Assembly (NCBI GenBank): GCA_963809385.1
Contig: CAWEJL010000016.1
Coordinates: forward strand, 186,001 to 250,000
DNA length: 64,000 bases
From: JAKAIY01 sp963809385
GTDB taxonomy: Bacteria; Chloroflexota; Ktedonobacteria; Ktedonobacterales; JADMIN01
Reading direction: 5' to 3'
Made by a program: the position numbers and the translations under genes
Notes under the pieces: model-generated
Told to the model about the DNA's origin: nothing
Database searches by the model: none
The model's input: the letters and a program-made list of their open reading frames with translations, nothing else
Part shown: positions 1 through 10,106 of the stretch, piece after piece
How the letters are laid out: each line of letters opens with the position of its first letter
Position numbering within the stretch: the first letter of the stretch is position 1

Positions 1-2
1 CC

Positions 3-164
3 TCCGCGTATCCAGAGTATGCGCTTGCCGTGGCGGCCCTACCGTCTGTGGCGCCATCCGGCCCATCTCACCCCACATCCGGCGGGAGCGCGGGGTCTGG
101 CGCGGCGCGCACGCCCGTGCTGCCTGGCGTCTCGATGATGACCACCACCGAGACGATCGACTAG
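3..164 (+). CDS. C-terminal end of an unknown protein (5' truncated)
   Basis: This frame is open from the first bases to a TAG at 162-164 and reads as a low-complexity tail rich in Pro, Gly, Ser and Ala, ending in MMTTTETID. The composition fits the end of a GC-rich gene, and two strong hairpins follow at once, as after a real gene. No domain is visible in about 53 residues and the start lies outside the window, so no function can be given. The other two forward frames also stay open for some distance, so the frame choice is only moderately sure. Confidence 0.4.
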   Translation, partial: SAYPEYALAVAALPSVAPSGPSHPTSGGSAGSGAARTPVLPGVSMMTTTETID

Positions 165-189
165 CCGCCCGCGTTCAACACTGGCCATT

Positions 190-258
190 CCCGCCAGCGC
201 TCCGGCGCTGGCGGGAGAAGAAGGAGCCTGGAGAGCCGCGCGGCTCTCCAGGCTCCTT
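190..258. terminator. Two tandem hairpins after the edge gene
   Basis: The first hairpin has 11-bp perfect arms (190-200 and 205-215) around a 4-base loop. The second (221-258) is a perfect 38-bp palindrome with 19-bp arms and no spacer. They lie 25 bases after the stop of the edge gene and well before the next start, so a double terminator is the simplest reading. There is no strong T run; a perfect palindrome could also form a cruciform. Confidence 0.6.
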
Positions 259-460
259 ACTCAGATAGCGCATGGCCCGTCCCGCCCATCCCAACGCTTT
301 GCCGCTGCGACTAGCGGGAGACGCGCGAGGGTATGCCGATGATTTGGATGGACCTTTTCTGACCAACGAAGCCCTGCCCGGTTCCCGTTGTGTCGTCTCC
401 TGTGTCCTCACGTCTTGAGGTATCTTGAGGTATCAGGAAAAGAGAGGAGGCGCCACCGTC

Positions 461-937
461 ATGAAGAAAGGAGCCTTCAGGCGATGGATGTACCGTGGGC
501 AGCGCCCCAACTGGTTGGCGCGGGCGCTCAATCGGGTGGATGTTGCGCTGAGCTCGTTGGGCATAGGCTCCAACTACGGGATGGCGACACTGGAAGTGAC
601 CGGACGCGCGTCAGGCCGGACGATCTCGCTGCCGGTGGCCATAGTCGTCGTCGATGGGCAGCGGTATCTGGTATCCATGCTTGGCGAGAATGTGCAGTGG
701 GTCAAGAACGTACGGGCAGCCGGTGGAAGGGCGATTATCCGCAGTGGCGCCCGTGAGGAGGTCCACCTGGAAGAGGCGCCTGTTGACCAGCGCGCGCCTA
801 TCCTGAAGGCCTATCTGCGGCGAGCGCCGGGAGCGCGCTCCCACATACCCGTGAACAAAGATGCGCCGCTGACAGAATTCGAGAAGATCGCGGGGGCGTA
901 TCCAGTCTTCCGCCTTGCCCCTTCGGTGGTCGGGTGA
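461..937 (+). CDS. Deazaflavin (F420)-dependent nitroreductase-family protein
   Basis: The product is about 158 residues, the usual size for the split-barrel DUF385/Ddn-like family, whose members bind F420 or related flavins and reduce varied substrates. The family pattern is visible: a TGRASGR-type segment near residue 45, then a strand pair reading YLVSMLGENVQWVKNV, where the GxxxxxxWxxN pattern sits, and a C-terminal FEKIAGAYPVFRL. An ATG start at 461 is chosen because AGAGGAGG lies 10 bases upstream; a TTG 36 bases earlier in the same frame has no such site. It stands alone between hairpins and a divergent small gene. The substrate cannot be inferred. Confidence 0.8.
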   Translation: MKKGAFRRWMYRGQRPNWLARALNRVDVALSSLGIGSNYGMATLEVTGRASGRTISLPVAIVVVDGQRYLVSMLGENVQWVKNVRAAGGRAIIRSGAREEVHLEEAPVDQRAPILKAYLRRAPGARSHIPVNKDAPLTEFEKIAGAYPVFRLAPSVVG

Positions 938-1128
938 GGAATTGGGTCTTTCTCTTGACACTCTCCCTGAATGGGCGGACCGCGCGCTTGGCCCGGCGCC
1001 GCATGGCGGCGCCTACGAGTAAGCCGTCAGGAACGGGCGCGACGCGCGCGACGCGCTGATCGCCTCAGCCCGCAAGCATCACGAGCCGCTGCCCTAGCCG
1101 CGCACGGTCGCCGGGGTGTAGGACGCCG

Positions 1129-1383
1129 CTAGGCTTTGTTGGCGGTCTCCCGGCGGAAGAAGCCCACAAACAGGAGAATGAGCCCCGCGAGAGGGAACAG
1201 CGAGTCAATCGCGGTGTACAGCGCATCGAGCTCGTGTTTTGTAACCAGACCTGACGTGGATGCCATCAGCATGGATGCCAGCGTTGGGAACACAATAAGC
1301 GACACAAAAGTCGTGTAGAAGGTGAGGCCGAAGAGCATCAGCCCGATACCCAGAAGCATCAGCTTGATGGGCGTTGCGTTCAT
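1129..1383 (-). CDS. Small two-helix membrane protein
   Basis: This 84-residue product has two clear hydrophobic segments, about residues 8-37 and 60-77, joined by a short polar stretch (TKHELDALYTAID), and ends in a basic tail (FFRRETANKA). It is probably an inner-membrane protein with both ends on the same side. No family is recognised. It is transcribed alone, divergently from the M16-like gene, with a shared promoter region of about 240 bases. Confidence 0.6.
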   Translation of the reverse strand: MNATPIKLMLLGIGLMLFGLTFYTTFVSLIVFPTLASMLMASTSGLVTKHELDALYTAIDSLFPLAGLILLFVGFFRRETANKA

Positions 1384-1624
1384 CGCGCGCTCCTAAATCT
1401 GTCCTCAACTCATCCTGGATTTGTTCATATCCACGCTTGTGCGTACGCGAGTATATCAACGCCCCATCGCTTTGTCCAGCGCCGCCCGCCCGCCATGCGG
1501 CTATCAGCCTCCGCGCGATACAATATCCCCACATGCCCGTAGCGATGGGGCGCGGGTGGATGGATGGAGCGAGCCGGAGCGCGGGGGTCGCGCCGTGGCT
1601 CTCACACGGAGGAACGGCGACCCG

Positions 1625-3068
1625 ATGAGCACACCTACCAGCGGCGGCGCGTCCGAGAGCGTTGGACTCGCGCCCAACTATTACATGCACGTCTTCCCCA
1701 ACGGCCTGCGGATGGTGGGCCAGCATATGCCCAGCCTGGCGTCGGTCACGTTCGGCTTCCAGGTCCCGGCGGGCATCCGCGACGAGCCGGAGAGCCGCCT
1801 CGGCCTGACCTACCTGCTGGCGGACATGATGTTCCAGGGGACCCAGTCGCGCAACGTGCGCCAGCTGACCGAGGCCTTCGAGGCGATTGGCGCGCGCAAG
1901 GGCGGCGAGAACGCGATGGAGTTCTCGCGCTACTCGGCCCAGATCGTCGCCAACCGGATGGACGCCGCGCTGGAGCTGTTCGCGGACGTGATGCTGCATC
2001 CCGTCATCCCGGAGGATGAGTTCCAGCAGATGCGCGCCGTGCAGCTGCAGGACATCCGCCGCCGCGACGACGAGCCGATGCGCCGCATCTTCGACCTCGT
2101 GCGCGAGCGCTTCTTCGCCGGGTCACACCTGGGCCGCCGCTCGCTGGGCCTGCGTGAGACGGTGGAGGCGCTGACGGCGGACGATTTGCGCGGGTTCTAT
2201 CGCCCAGCGCTACAAGCCCGACGGCGCGCTGTTCGCCATCGCCGGGGCCTTCGATTGGGACCATGCGGTGGAGCGGGTCGGCGCGCTCTTCGGCGGCTGG
2301 GAGGGCGCGGCGCCCGCCTCGTCCACGACGCTGCCCGCGCCGGAGCCAGGCGTCAGCGTCGAGCTGATCGAGGGCAACCAGGAGCATATCGGGATGGCGT
2401 TCCCCTTCCCGATCTACGGCGACCCTGACTACTACGCCGCCAGCGTCGCGCTGGAGATCCTGGGCGGCGGCATGACGTCGCGGCTGTTCCGCGAGGTGCG
2501 CGAGAAGCGCGGGCTGGTCTACTCCGTCTCGGCGATGTTCGCCCCCAATGGCGAGTTCGGCGCGGGCTATCTCTACGCCGGGACGACGCCGGAGAAGGCG
2601 AGCGAGACGGTGAAGGTGATGCTCGATGAGCTGCGGCTGCTCCAGGATGAGGGCGTCAGCGAGGATGAGCTGGCGCGGGCGAAGACGCAGCTCAAGAGCG
2701 AGCTGGTGATGCGCGGCGAGAGCTCGGCGGCGCGCATGGGGGCGCTGGCGCGCTCGTGGTGGTTCGAGCGCAAGCTGACGACGATCCAGGAGCTGAAGGC
2801 GGCGGTGGATGGCGTGACGACCGAGCAAATCCTCGGCCTGATGCGCCGCTACCCGCCAACCACGCCGCTGGTGATCGGCGCCATCGGCCCGCGCACCGCC
2901 GAGGAAGCTGACCAGCGACGCGCTGGGGGCTTCGCGGCCATAAATAGCCGGCGCACGGTGGGCGGGGCATACATGCCCTGCCCGTCGCGCCTTTCAAGGC
3001 GTCAACGCGTGCCCCGGCCTTTCAAGGCCGGGAGAGAAGCAAGGCGCAAGGCAAGCCATGAACGATGA
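1625..3068 (+). CDS. M16-family (insulinase-like) protein, zinc motif lost, one frameshift
   Basis: Two overlapping frames give one M16-type protein. The first runs from ATG 1625 (GGAGGA about 10 bases upstream); the second carries GMAFPFPIYGDPDYYA and SRLFREVREKRGLVYSV, the classic C-terminal half with its R-Y region. The frames join if one base is removed near 2200-2204, where the protein would read GFYAQRYKPDGALF. In active M16 peptidases the HxxEH zinc site sits just before the F-K-G-T segment; here that place reads LTYLLADMMFQGT, so both His and the Glu are replaced. I infer a non-catalytic subunit or pseudo-peptidase. The last 45 or so codons are made of repeat DNA, so the natural end may be near 2910. 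The stop overlaps the next gene start by about 10 bases. Confidence 0.75.
2940..3040. repeat. Hairpin-module repeat at the 3' end of the M16-like gene
   Basis: This stretch contains a chain of small imperfect palindromes: GCGGCCATAAATAGCCGG, GGGGCATACATGCCC, a CTTTCAAGG hairpin and a second GGCCTTTCAAGGCC hairpin. The same modules, in the same order, occur inside the mobile elements at 38410 and 44598 and, inverted, at 15280-15370. Here they lie in frame in the tail of the M16-like gene and encode unrelated sequence, so they look like an insertion. Confidence 0.6.
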
Positions 3069-4026
3069 CGCCCTGACCGCCGCCGCGCTGGCGGCGCTGC
3101 GGGCGAGCCAGCCGGGCGAGGCGGTCGCGCGGGTGGAGACGGTCACGCGCGGGTGGGATAGCCTGGCGCTGCTGGTCAATGACCACTGGCTGCTGCGCGT
3201 CGCGCGGCGGGCTGCGGTGGGGGCGTCGCTGGCGCGGGAGGCGCGGCTGCTGCCGGTGATCGCGCCCGCCGTCGCGCCGGTCCGCGTCCCCCAGTTCACT
3301 CTCGCCCGGCTGGATGAGCCGCCCGCCGTGGTGGGCTACGAGGTCATTCGCGGGCAGCCGCTCGCGCCCGGCGATCTGACGGGGACGGAGGCCCGCGCGG
3401 AGGCCATCGCGCGCCAGGTCGCGGACTTCCTCACCGCGCTGCATCGCGTCCCCGTCGCGCGTGCGGCCGCCGCCGGGCTGGCCCCCGCCAGCGCGGAAGA
3501 CTGGCGCGCGGAGTACGCCGCCTTCCGCGAGTGGTCGCGCACGCACGCCGCGCCGCTGCTCCCGCCGGGCGTGCGCGCGGGGCTGGAGCGACTGTGGGCG
3601 GCGTATCTGGATCAGCCGGACAATTTCCGCTTCCAGCCGGTCCTGATCCACCACGACCTGGGGATCGAGCACGTCCTGCTGGCCCCAGATGGCGGCCTGG
3701 CGGGGGTGATTGACTGGGGTGACGCGGCGATTGGCGACCCGGCGATAGACTTCGCGGGCTTCCTTGGCGGGCTGGGCGAGCGCTTCACTCGCCAGGTGAT
3801 CGCGCGGTGGAGCGGGCCGCGCGCGGCGGGCGAGACCGCCGCGACGCTGCTGGCCCGCGCGGCGTTCTACACCAAGGTGGCCCCGCTGCACGCCATCCAG
3901 TATGGCCTGCTGATTGGGTCGGACGCGTTTGTGAGCGACGGCGCCGCGGGTCTGGCGCGTCAGCTTCCGATCCCGATCCCGGCCCCGATCAGCGCTAGAT
4001 GGCCTCCAGCGGATGAGGCGTGTTGA
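3058..4026 (+). CDS. Aminoglycoside phosphotransferase (APH)-family kinase
   Basis: The 322-residue product has the bilobal APH fold signature. Near residue 200 the catalytic loop reads LIHHDLGIEHVLL (usual form HxDxxxxN; here His stands where the metal-binding Asn is expected), followed by GVIDWGDAAIGDPAIDFA, whose D-W-G-D holds the Mg-binding Asp. Such enzymes phosphorylate small molecules (aminoglycosides, choline, sugars, thiamine) with ATP in the cytoplasm; the family does not by itself mean antibiotic resistance. The start ATG follows GGAGAGAAG at a slightly long spacing. The gene overlaps the M16-like frame by about 10 bases, which suggests cotranscription. Confidence 0.8.
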   Translation: MNDDALTAAALAALRASQPGEAVARVETVTRGWDSLALLVNDHWLLRVARRAAVGASLAREARLLPVIAPAVAPVRVPQFTLARLDEPPAVVGYEVIRGQPLAPGDLTGTEARAEAIARQVADFLTALHRVPVARAAAAGLAPASAEDWRAEYAAFREWSRTHAAPLLPPGVRAGLERLWAAYLDQPDNFRFQPVLIHHDLGIEHVLLAPDGGLAGVIDWGDAAIGDPAIDFAGFLGGLGERFTRQVIARWSGPRAAGETAATLLARAAFYTKVAPLHAIQYGLLIGSDAFVSDGAAGLARQLPIPIPAPISARWPPADEAC

Positions 4027-4031
4027 TGGCC

Positions 4032-5838
4032 TTATGTTGAGAGCGCCGGCGTCGTAAACCAGAACAGCGCGCCGCCCCCACTCGCCTCCTCCAGCCCCAC
4101 CGCTCCGCGGTGCGCCTCCACGATCGCCCGGCACAGGTACAGCCCCAGCCCCAGCCCCACCTCCGAGCCTACCCGCGCCGCCAGCGCCGGATCCTGGTAG
4201 AAGCGCTCCCACGCCCGCTCCCGCGCCTCACCGTTCACCCCCGGCCCGTGGTCGAGCACGGCTACCCGCGCCTGCCACCCCTCATCCTCATCATCCACAT
4301 CACCTGTGCCCCCATCACCCCCATCACTCACCCAATCGGCGCGCCACCGCCCCCACAGCCGCACCTCCACTGGCTGGCTCGCGTCCGAAAATTTCAGCGC
4401 ATTCGAGAGATACGCGCCTATCACCTGCGTCAGCCGGCCCGGATCACCCCACACCAGCGCTGGCTCCCCATCCGTCTCCAGCCAAATCGTCCGCGACGGC
4501 GCTCGCAGTTGCGCGTCATGGACCGCCTCGCGCGCCAGGGCCAGTAAATCGCACCGCTCGAACCGCAGCGTCAGCCGGCCCGAGGCGATGCGCGACGTAT
4601 CCAGCAGGTTCTCGATCAGCCGCGTCATCCGCCCCACCTGCTGGTCCGCCCGCGTCAAGAGTTGCCGCAGGTCTTCGCCAATCAGCTCTGGCTGGTTTGT
4701 CCGGTTGAGCTTCCGCAGCGCCAGTTGCACGCTCGCTTTGATCGTTGTCAACGGCGTCCGCAGCTCGTGGCTCGCCAGTCCAATGAACGTGTCCATCCGC
4801 CTCAACTGTTCCGGCGGTCTTCCCCCCCGCGAGCGCTCACCCTCCTCGCTCACATCCCGTAGCGACACCACCACCCCCGCGATCACGCCATCCAGCCCCA
4901 GGATCGGCGCCGCCGACACCGACACCTCCAGCCACGACGCCGGGCCATCCTTCGCCCCCCGCGCTCAGCGCCAGCGCCTCCTCCCGGACCACTTCCCCGC
5001 GCAGCGCCCGCGTGTCCGGCCAGTCCTCCCGCGCCAGCGCCTGCCCGTCCCGCATCCACGTCGCGCGCGGCGCATCCTCCACGCCCGCTCCATCCAGCGA
5101 CGGCGCCACGAGCAGCCGCCGCGCCTCCTGATTCAGCCGCATGAGGCGTCCTGACGAATCATAGAACGCCAGCGCGTCCGGCGTTACGTCCAGCGCCGCG
5201 TCTATCCGCGCCCGCTCGCGCGCCATCCCCTGCCGCAGCCGTGCGACCTCGCGCTTCGTCCACTCCAGGCGCGCTGTCACCGCCGCCAGCGCCGCCAGGG
5301 CCACGGCCAGCGCCGCCGCCAGCGCCGCCGCCAGCGCCGTATGCGCCACCAGCCAGCCGCCCAGCGCGGCCGGCGTGATATGCCGTGTGGAGATGATGAC
5401 GCTCAGCCCCAGCGCTCCCTCGCCCAGCGCCAGCAGCGCTGGCCACAATCCCCAGATAGCCAGCGTCACCGCCGTCAGCGCCAGAATAATGAGTCCATAG
5501 ATATCCGCCACACGCGCTGAACCCGCGGGTACGCCCATGATACGTGATGCCAGGTCGGCGAGTGGCCCTCCACCCTGGGTCAGCGCCATCGCGAGCGCCA
5601 CGAGCGGCGTCAGCCCGTTCACTACCCATCCCGCCATGCGCGCCAGACTGGCCCGCGCCAGGTCTGGCGGATCATCCGGCCCGCGTGGATCGCGGGTGGA
5701 TCCCCATATAGCGCTCCCGGGCGTATCGCGCGTGTCTCCGCTCGCGGCATCCACGCCGCTCGCCTTCTTTGCGCCAGGAGATACGTTCACTCTACGCCCA
5801 TCATGCAGAGCGTCCTTGATGATTGGCGCCGCGTCCAT
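4032..5838 (-). CDS. Membrane PAS-domain sensor histidine kinase, one frameshift
   Basis: The protein starts at ATG 5838 (GGGGAGG upstream) with about 70 polar residues, several membrane segments (for example LYPA-type stretches around AIWGLWPALLALGEGAL and an Ala-rich helix), a PAS segment (DVTPDALAFYDSSGRL), then the kinase core: H-box FIGLASHELRTPLTTIK, N-box LSNALKFSD, G1 LDHGPGV and G2 VGLGLGLYLCRAI. The frame breaks inside a run of six C at 4955-4960; removing one base joins KDGPASWLEVSVSAAP to the second frame, which is what a PAS-to-kinase linker needs. No partner response regulator is adjacent, so it may be an orphan kinase. It converges with the APH gene (stops about 5 bases apart). 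Confidence 0.8.
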
Positions 5839-6607
5839 CGCCGCCTCCCCTCTTTATGCGCCATCATGCGCCATTGCGGCGCCATTGCGGCGCCGCGCTT
5901 GCTACAGCATGCTCTCGGGCGCCGCAGTCGCCCAGTCGCCCAGGCGTGCGGCGCTGGATGGGATAGAGCAAGCGAGGCGCCAGAACACGACCACAGCCCG
6001 CCACCTACCGCTCACAATGCGCCATTGTTGAGGCGCCTCTTTATGCCTCCAGCCCGCGCGGCCCTGTTTGCGACAGTGTCCCGCGCGGATTCCATTGTTT
6101 TGGCGCGCCGGATGCTGTTCATAGTTGGGTCATAGTTGCGCGGCGCGCTCGCACAACGCTATGCAAATAGTGTACAATTCTGGTCGATTTGGACCACCCA
6201 ATTCGTAACGCCAAGCGTATTGATACGTAGAGAGGAGTGGAGAGCGACGCCTGGAAGTCGCGCGCGGTGTGAGAATGTTGTTACTCGCGAATTTTTGCGC
6301 GTTGGTACTTCTAGAGGCGTCCTTGACTTCCCAAAGCGAAGGGTATAACTTTCAAGAGGGAAGTAAGGCGAACCGGACAGAAAAGTCAGGTGTTCACCTG
6401 ATGCGATACAATCAGTCACATGCGTACACTGCGAACAAGTATGAACAAATAGTGTGCAAGTTGCATCGCTCGCTCATGCATCGCATCACGTCGCGTGATG
6501 TGCGTATGATACGACCTGCCGGCCATGTCGAGTGTATCGAGCGTGTCGAGTATATCGAGCGCGCCCAGCCCAGGCCCACTGCGAGACCTGGAGGAGGATA
6601 AACCGCT
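5839..6607 (+). promoter_or_regulatory. Long leader/intergenic region before the sigma factor gene
   Basis: No convincing gene lies in these 770 bases. The base composition drops after about 6120 and several TACAAT-like -10 candidates appear (about 6173-6178 and 6404-6409), so more than one promoter for the sigma gene is likely. At 6530-6565 a short irregular tandem repeat (TGTATCGAGCG/TGTCGAGTA units) precedes the Shine-Dalgarno site GGAGGA at about 6591. Boundaries of individual promoters cannot be fixed by eye. Confidence 0.4.
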
Positions 6608-7753
6608 ATGGCCGCTACGCGACCGGCGCTGGACCCGATCAGCCCGATGACGATCAACGTCATGCGCGCCGCGGGCGCGCTGGGTAGACGCGAAGTGACG
6701 GAGGCGACAGAGATGCAGGAAGCGCCCGAGACGCTGGAGATCATGGAGATGGCCCCTGACGGCCTCTTCCCGCTCGACGACCCCACCACGCCGGAGGCCG
6801 CCGCGCTCGATAGCGCCGCTGAGAGCCTCGACGCCCCGGCCCTCGACGCCCCGGCCCTCGAAGAGCTTACCGCCGAGGAAGAAGACGCCCTCTTCGGCAA
6901 AGGCGCCGGCTTCTATGGTGGCGCCGATGGCGCCGAAGACGCCTTCCAGAGCTATCTCCACGACATCCGTGGCCTCTCCCTTCTCTCCCACGACGAAGAG
7001 CGGATTCTGGCCCAGCGCGCCCAGGGCGGCGACCCACGCGCCCGCCGCCGCCTGATCGAGGCCAACCTCCGCCTCGTGATCTCTATCGCCCGCCGCTACA
7101 CCAACTCCGGCGTCCCGCTGATCGATCTCATTCAGGAGGGCAACCTCGGCCTGATGCGCGCCGCCGAGAAGTTCGACTGGCGCCGTGGCACCCACTTCGG
7201 CACCTACGCCACCTGGTGGATCCGCCAGGCCATCAGCCGCGCCGCCGGCGAGCAGTCGCGCCTGATCCACCTCCCCGAGCACGTCGCCACCCGTCTGCGC
7301 AAGGTCCGCCGCGTCGCCTCACAGCTCTCCCAGGAGAACGGTGGCGACCCGCTGCCCGAGCAGATCGCCCAGGCTTCCGGCCTGGCCATTGAAGAGGTGG
7401 ATGACCTGCTCCACATCACCGAGCAGCCCGTCTCGCTCGACACCCCAGCCGACGCGGAGAACCGTCTGGCCCTCGCCGATACGCTCGAAGACCCCGGCAT
7501 CCAGGCCCCCGCCGAGATCGCCTCGCAGCACCTGCTCGGCGAAGAGCTGCACCGCGCGCTCTCCCAGCTCACCCCGCGCGAGCGCTCGGTCGTCATCCTG
7601 CGCTACGGCATCGGCGATGGCCGCAGCCGCACGCTGCTCGAAGTCGGCAAGGAGCTGGGCATCTCGCGCGAGCGCGTCCGCCAGCTAGAGATGGTCGCCC
7701 TCGCCAAGCTGCGCGGCGCCGCCGGAACCATCAGCCTGCGCGACCTGGCCTAA
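6608..7753 (+). CDS. Primary-type RNA polymerase sigma factor (SigA/RpoD family)
   Basis: The 381-residue protein carries an acidic, low-complexity N-terminus of about 100 residues, then region 1.2 (FQSYLHDIRGLSLLS), region 2 (RLVISIARRYTNSG, LIDLIQEGNLGLMRA, FGTYATWWIRQAI), region 3 and region 4 (LTPRERSVVILRYG, with the -35-binding helix ELGISRERVRQLE). It directs core polymerase to promoters. It is shorter than housekeeping SigA with a full region 1.1, so it may be a group 2 paralogue. GGAGGA lies 9 bases before the ATG. A strong terminator follows, so it is a single-gene unit. The last 54 codons are duplicated at 10107-10271. Confidence 0.93.
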   Translation: MAATRPALDPISPMTINVMRAAGALGRREVTEATEMQEAPETLEIMEMAPDGLFPLDDPTTPEAAALDSAAESLDAPALDAPALEELTAEEEDALFGKGAGFYGGADGAEDAFQSYLHDIRGLSLLSHDEERILAQRAQGGDPRARRRLIEANLRLVISIARRYTNSGVPLIDLIQEGNLGLMRAAEKFDWRRGTHFGTYATWWIRQAISRAAGEQSRLIHLPEHVATRLRKVRRVASQLSQENGGDPLPEQIAQASGLAIEEVDDLLHITEQPVSLDTPADAENRLALADTLEDPGIQAPAEIASQHLLGEELHRALSQLTPRERSVVILRYGIGDGRSRTLLEVGKELGISRERVRQLEMVALAKLRGAAGTISLRDLA

Positions 7754-7786
7754 GCGGAGCCCACCCGCGTCTCAGCGCGCGATAAC

Positions 7787-7825
7787 GAGACGCCCCCATC
7801 CGTTGGTTGCGGATGGGGGCGTCTC
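7787..7825 (+). terminator. Rho-independent terminator of the sigma factor gene
   Basis: Perfect 16-bp arms (7787-7802 and 7810-7825) enclose a 7-base loop, 34 bases after the stop codon, followed by ATTTG. It lies between two converging genes and could serve both. Confidence 0.85.
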
Positions 7826-7874
7826 ATTTGCGTATCGCCGCCCAGGTTGGCGGCGATACGGTAGGGGTGGGCGA

Positions 7875-9626
7875 TTAGGCCTTCACCGCGAAGAGTCGGT
7901 TAGACCAGTTCGCGTACAGGTCGCCATTGCCGCCAATGTACTGTGTGGCGAACCAGATGCGGGAGCCGGAGGGATCGAGCTGGCCAGCGGAGTAGTCGCC
8001 CCAGCGGCCAACGCCGCCGAAGCCCGGCGTCATCGTGAAGCCGTTATCCGCCGTCACGCCCGCCGCCGCGGTCTGGATGGCGCCGAAGCTCTGGCCAGCG
8101 TTCGCGGCCACGTAGGCGGCGCTCAGATAGGTGTCTGGCCCGCCGAACGAGAAGACGATCGCCATCGTGCCGTTCTTGGCGGCTTCGATGTGGGGATACA
8201 TCAGGTAGAGGCCCTGCGCCGCGATGTAGCCCTGCTTGGTCACTTTCGTCTTCGCGCTGATCACGCCGTGCGAGATGGAGGGAGTCACCACGAACCAGGC
8301 GACGCCGGCGCGGGATGAGGCGTCACCGGGGATGTTGACCGCTGTATTCAGCGCGCCGTAGAGCTTGCCGTTGACGAACTGCACTTCCTGCAGCGCGTCG
8401 AAGTCGGTGTTGACCACACCTGACGTCGCGACGTTGAAGCCGATGTTGAAGCCGGGCGGTGTCTGCGCGTTGGGTGGCATCGCGTAGGCTTCGCTGGAGA
8501 TCACCGTCGCGCTCAGCGTGGGGATGACGCCGGCGGCCACATGGTCGCGGTTCGTCATCGCCCAGACGGCCAGCCGGTTGTCGTAGGTGTTGTTCGGGTC
8601 CAGCGAGTTCATGAAGTACTCAGCGGGCGCCGCGGTGTACTCATTGGCGGGCTGGAGATGATAGGGTGTGACGCCGCCAGCGTTGAGATTGCCGAAGTGG
8701 ATGACGTTCGGCGAGGCCACGCCGGAGATCAGCTGCTGCTTCGCGAGCACGTAGATCTGTGAGCCGTTGAAGCCAGGGCCGTAGTTCTGGAACTCATTCG
8801 GCAGCAGGTAGACGTTGTAGGCGTCAACGCCAAGGATGGTAAAGTCGGGCAGGCACGGGCAGCCCGCGCCCGTGGCGTCCGCTACGTCAATTTGATACAG
8901 CGTCCAGGCGCTGGTGACTGGGTTGCCCGAGTTGACCGCCAGGTCCACGAAGGCTGGCCCCAGGTTGCCCGAGCTGTCGAAGTCATCTTCCCAGACCAGG
9001 GCGAACCAGGTGTGCGAGGAGGCGTCATAGAACGCGCGGGGGTCGCTGACGATGTTGTTGAGGTCGGTGTTGAAGAAGCCGCCGCCACCGATCAGGCCGA
9101 GGGGGAATGGCCCGGAGACGACACCGCCCTGCTTGTTGTAGATCGCGCCGGTCAGGTTGACGAAGTTCAGCACGTAGTTTGGGCCGACCGCGATGCTCTC
9201 GTCTGGGGGCTCCAGGTCGTAGCCGCCGGTCGCGACGCTGTTCTGAACGGCGTCCACACCGTCAAAGTTGTTGAGCAGCGTTCCCGCCGCTAGCTTCGAG
9301 CCTGCCACACGCGGTACGCCGGAGCCGGCGACCACGCTCTTGCTGGCGACTCCTCCCCCTCCAGGGCGTCCACGCATCGTGGCGACGCGCGGCTTCGCTT
9401 TCGCTGGCGCTTTGGCGAGCGCCGCCGCTTTCATGGCGCCGAGGGTAAAGGTTTTGACCTTCCTCGCGTGGCTCACGGACCCGTGGAACATGGTGACCGA
9501 CGCGGCCGCCGAGACGATTGGCGCGCTGCTGGCGCTCATGACAGTGATAGCTCCGACCAATGACGCGATCGTCAGCAGCGAGTAGGCGACGCGCATTGGG
9601 CGGGAGGACCAGATCCTGTGTCTCAT
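7875..9626 (-). CDS. Large secreted protein of unknown function
   Basis: With ATG 9626 as start (AAAGGGATC just upstream), the product is about 583 residues. It begins with a basic stretch and a hydrophobic helix (SLLTIASLVGAITVM), an export signal, then a Lys/Ala-rich linker and a long domain rich in Asn, Gly and aromatic residues: ESIAVGPNYVLNFVN, DPRAFYDASSHTWFALV, GGVGRWGDYSAGQLDPSG. The repeated short segments suggest a beta-propeller-like extracellular fold, but I recognise no catalytic motif. Longer starts up to 9731 are possible but add no export feature. It converges with the sigma gene. Confidence 0.75.
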   Translation of the reverse strand: MRHRIWSSRPMRVAYSLLTIASLVGAITVMSASSAPIVSAAASVTMFHGSVSHARKVKTFTLGAMKAAALAKAPAKAKPRVATMRGRPGGGGVASKSVVAGSGVPRVAGSKLAAGTLLNNFDGVDAVQNSVATGGYDLEPPDESIAVGPNYVLNFVNLTGAIYNKQGGVVSGPFPLGLIGGGGFFNTDLNNIVSDPRAFYDASSHTWFALVWEDDFDSSGNLGPAFVDLAVNSGNPVTSAWTLYQIDVADATGAGCPCLPDFTILGVDAYNVYLLPNEFQNYGPGFNGSQIYVLAKQQLISGVASPNVIHFGNLNAGGVTPYHLQPANEYTAAPAEYFMNSLDPNNTYDNRLAVWAMTNRDHVAAGVIPTLSATVISSEAYAMPPNAQTPPGFNIGFNVATSGVVNTDFDALQEVQFVNGKLYGALNTAVNIPGDASSRAGVAWFVVTPSISHGVISAKTKVTKQGYIAAQGLYLMYPHIEAAKNGTMAIVFSFGGPDTYLSAAYVAANAGQSFGAIQTAAAGVTADNGFTMTPGFGGVGRWGDYSAGQLDPSGSRIWFATQYIGGNGDLYANWSNRLFAVKA

Positions 9627-9731
9627 GCTGATCCCTTTCAGGTGTGACACGATTCCAGCGGTGTTTCCCCATGTATGCTGGACAGGCGAAGAGGGGCGAG
9701 CCTTAACCCGCGTCACACTGAATACAGACAC

Positions 9732-10106
9732 TGCCCGCGGAGACTTCCATCGCTCCGCAAGCGTTAGGAGGAGCCTCTCCGGGCGAGCCCAGGGGGCTTC
9801 AGCGCAGTGAGGTTGGTCTTATTGTAGCGCCGCGCGCCAGCTAATTAGCGCTGGTAATGTATTCGTAAGATTGCGATCTGGCGCCAAGCTGGCCGTGTGG
9901 GTAGAGACATGGTATAGATTGCTGTGTCAGACGCCTGGCGGCTAAAGCCGGCGGCTAAGGGCTTATCAGCCGCGAAGCCCGCCTGCGCGCGATACCGTTC
10001 AAATACGGGTTGTTGCTGGGATAGCATCGAGTAACTCCGCGTAGGCGCCGGAGTGGCGCGGCGTGGCGCGTTGTCCGGATTTCTTCTGTGGATACTTGGA
10101 GGCGCG
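9732..10106. other. Intergenic stretch, no supported gene
   Basis: I see no convincing ORF on either strand. Around 9934-9990 there is a hairpin-rich segment (GGCGGCTAAAGCC, then GCCGGCGGCTAAGGGC) that resembles a segment at 38284-38310, so it may be the remnant of a small mobile repeat. Confidence 0.4.

Noticed and set aside
3058..4026. Antibiotic-resistance gene call for the APH-family kinase
   Set aside because: The fold alone does not show aminoglycoside activity, and the catalytic-loop Asn is replaced by His.
3022..4212. Minus-strand frame of 396 codons opposite the APH gene
   Set aside because: It is an Arg/Gly-rich shadow; the plus strand has the kinase motifs.
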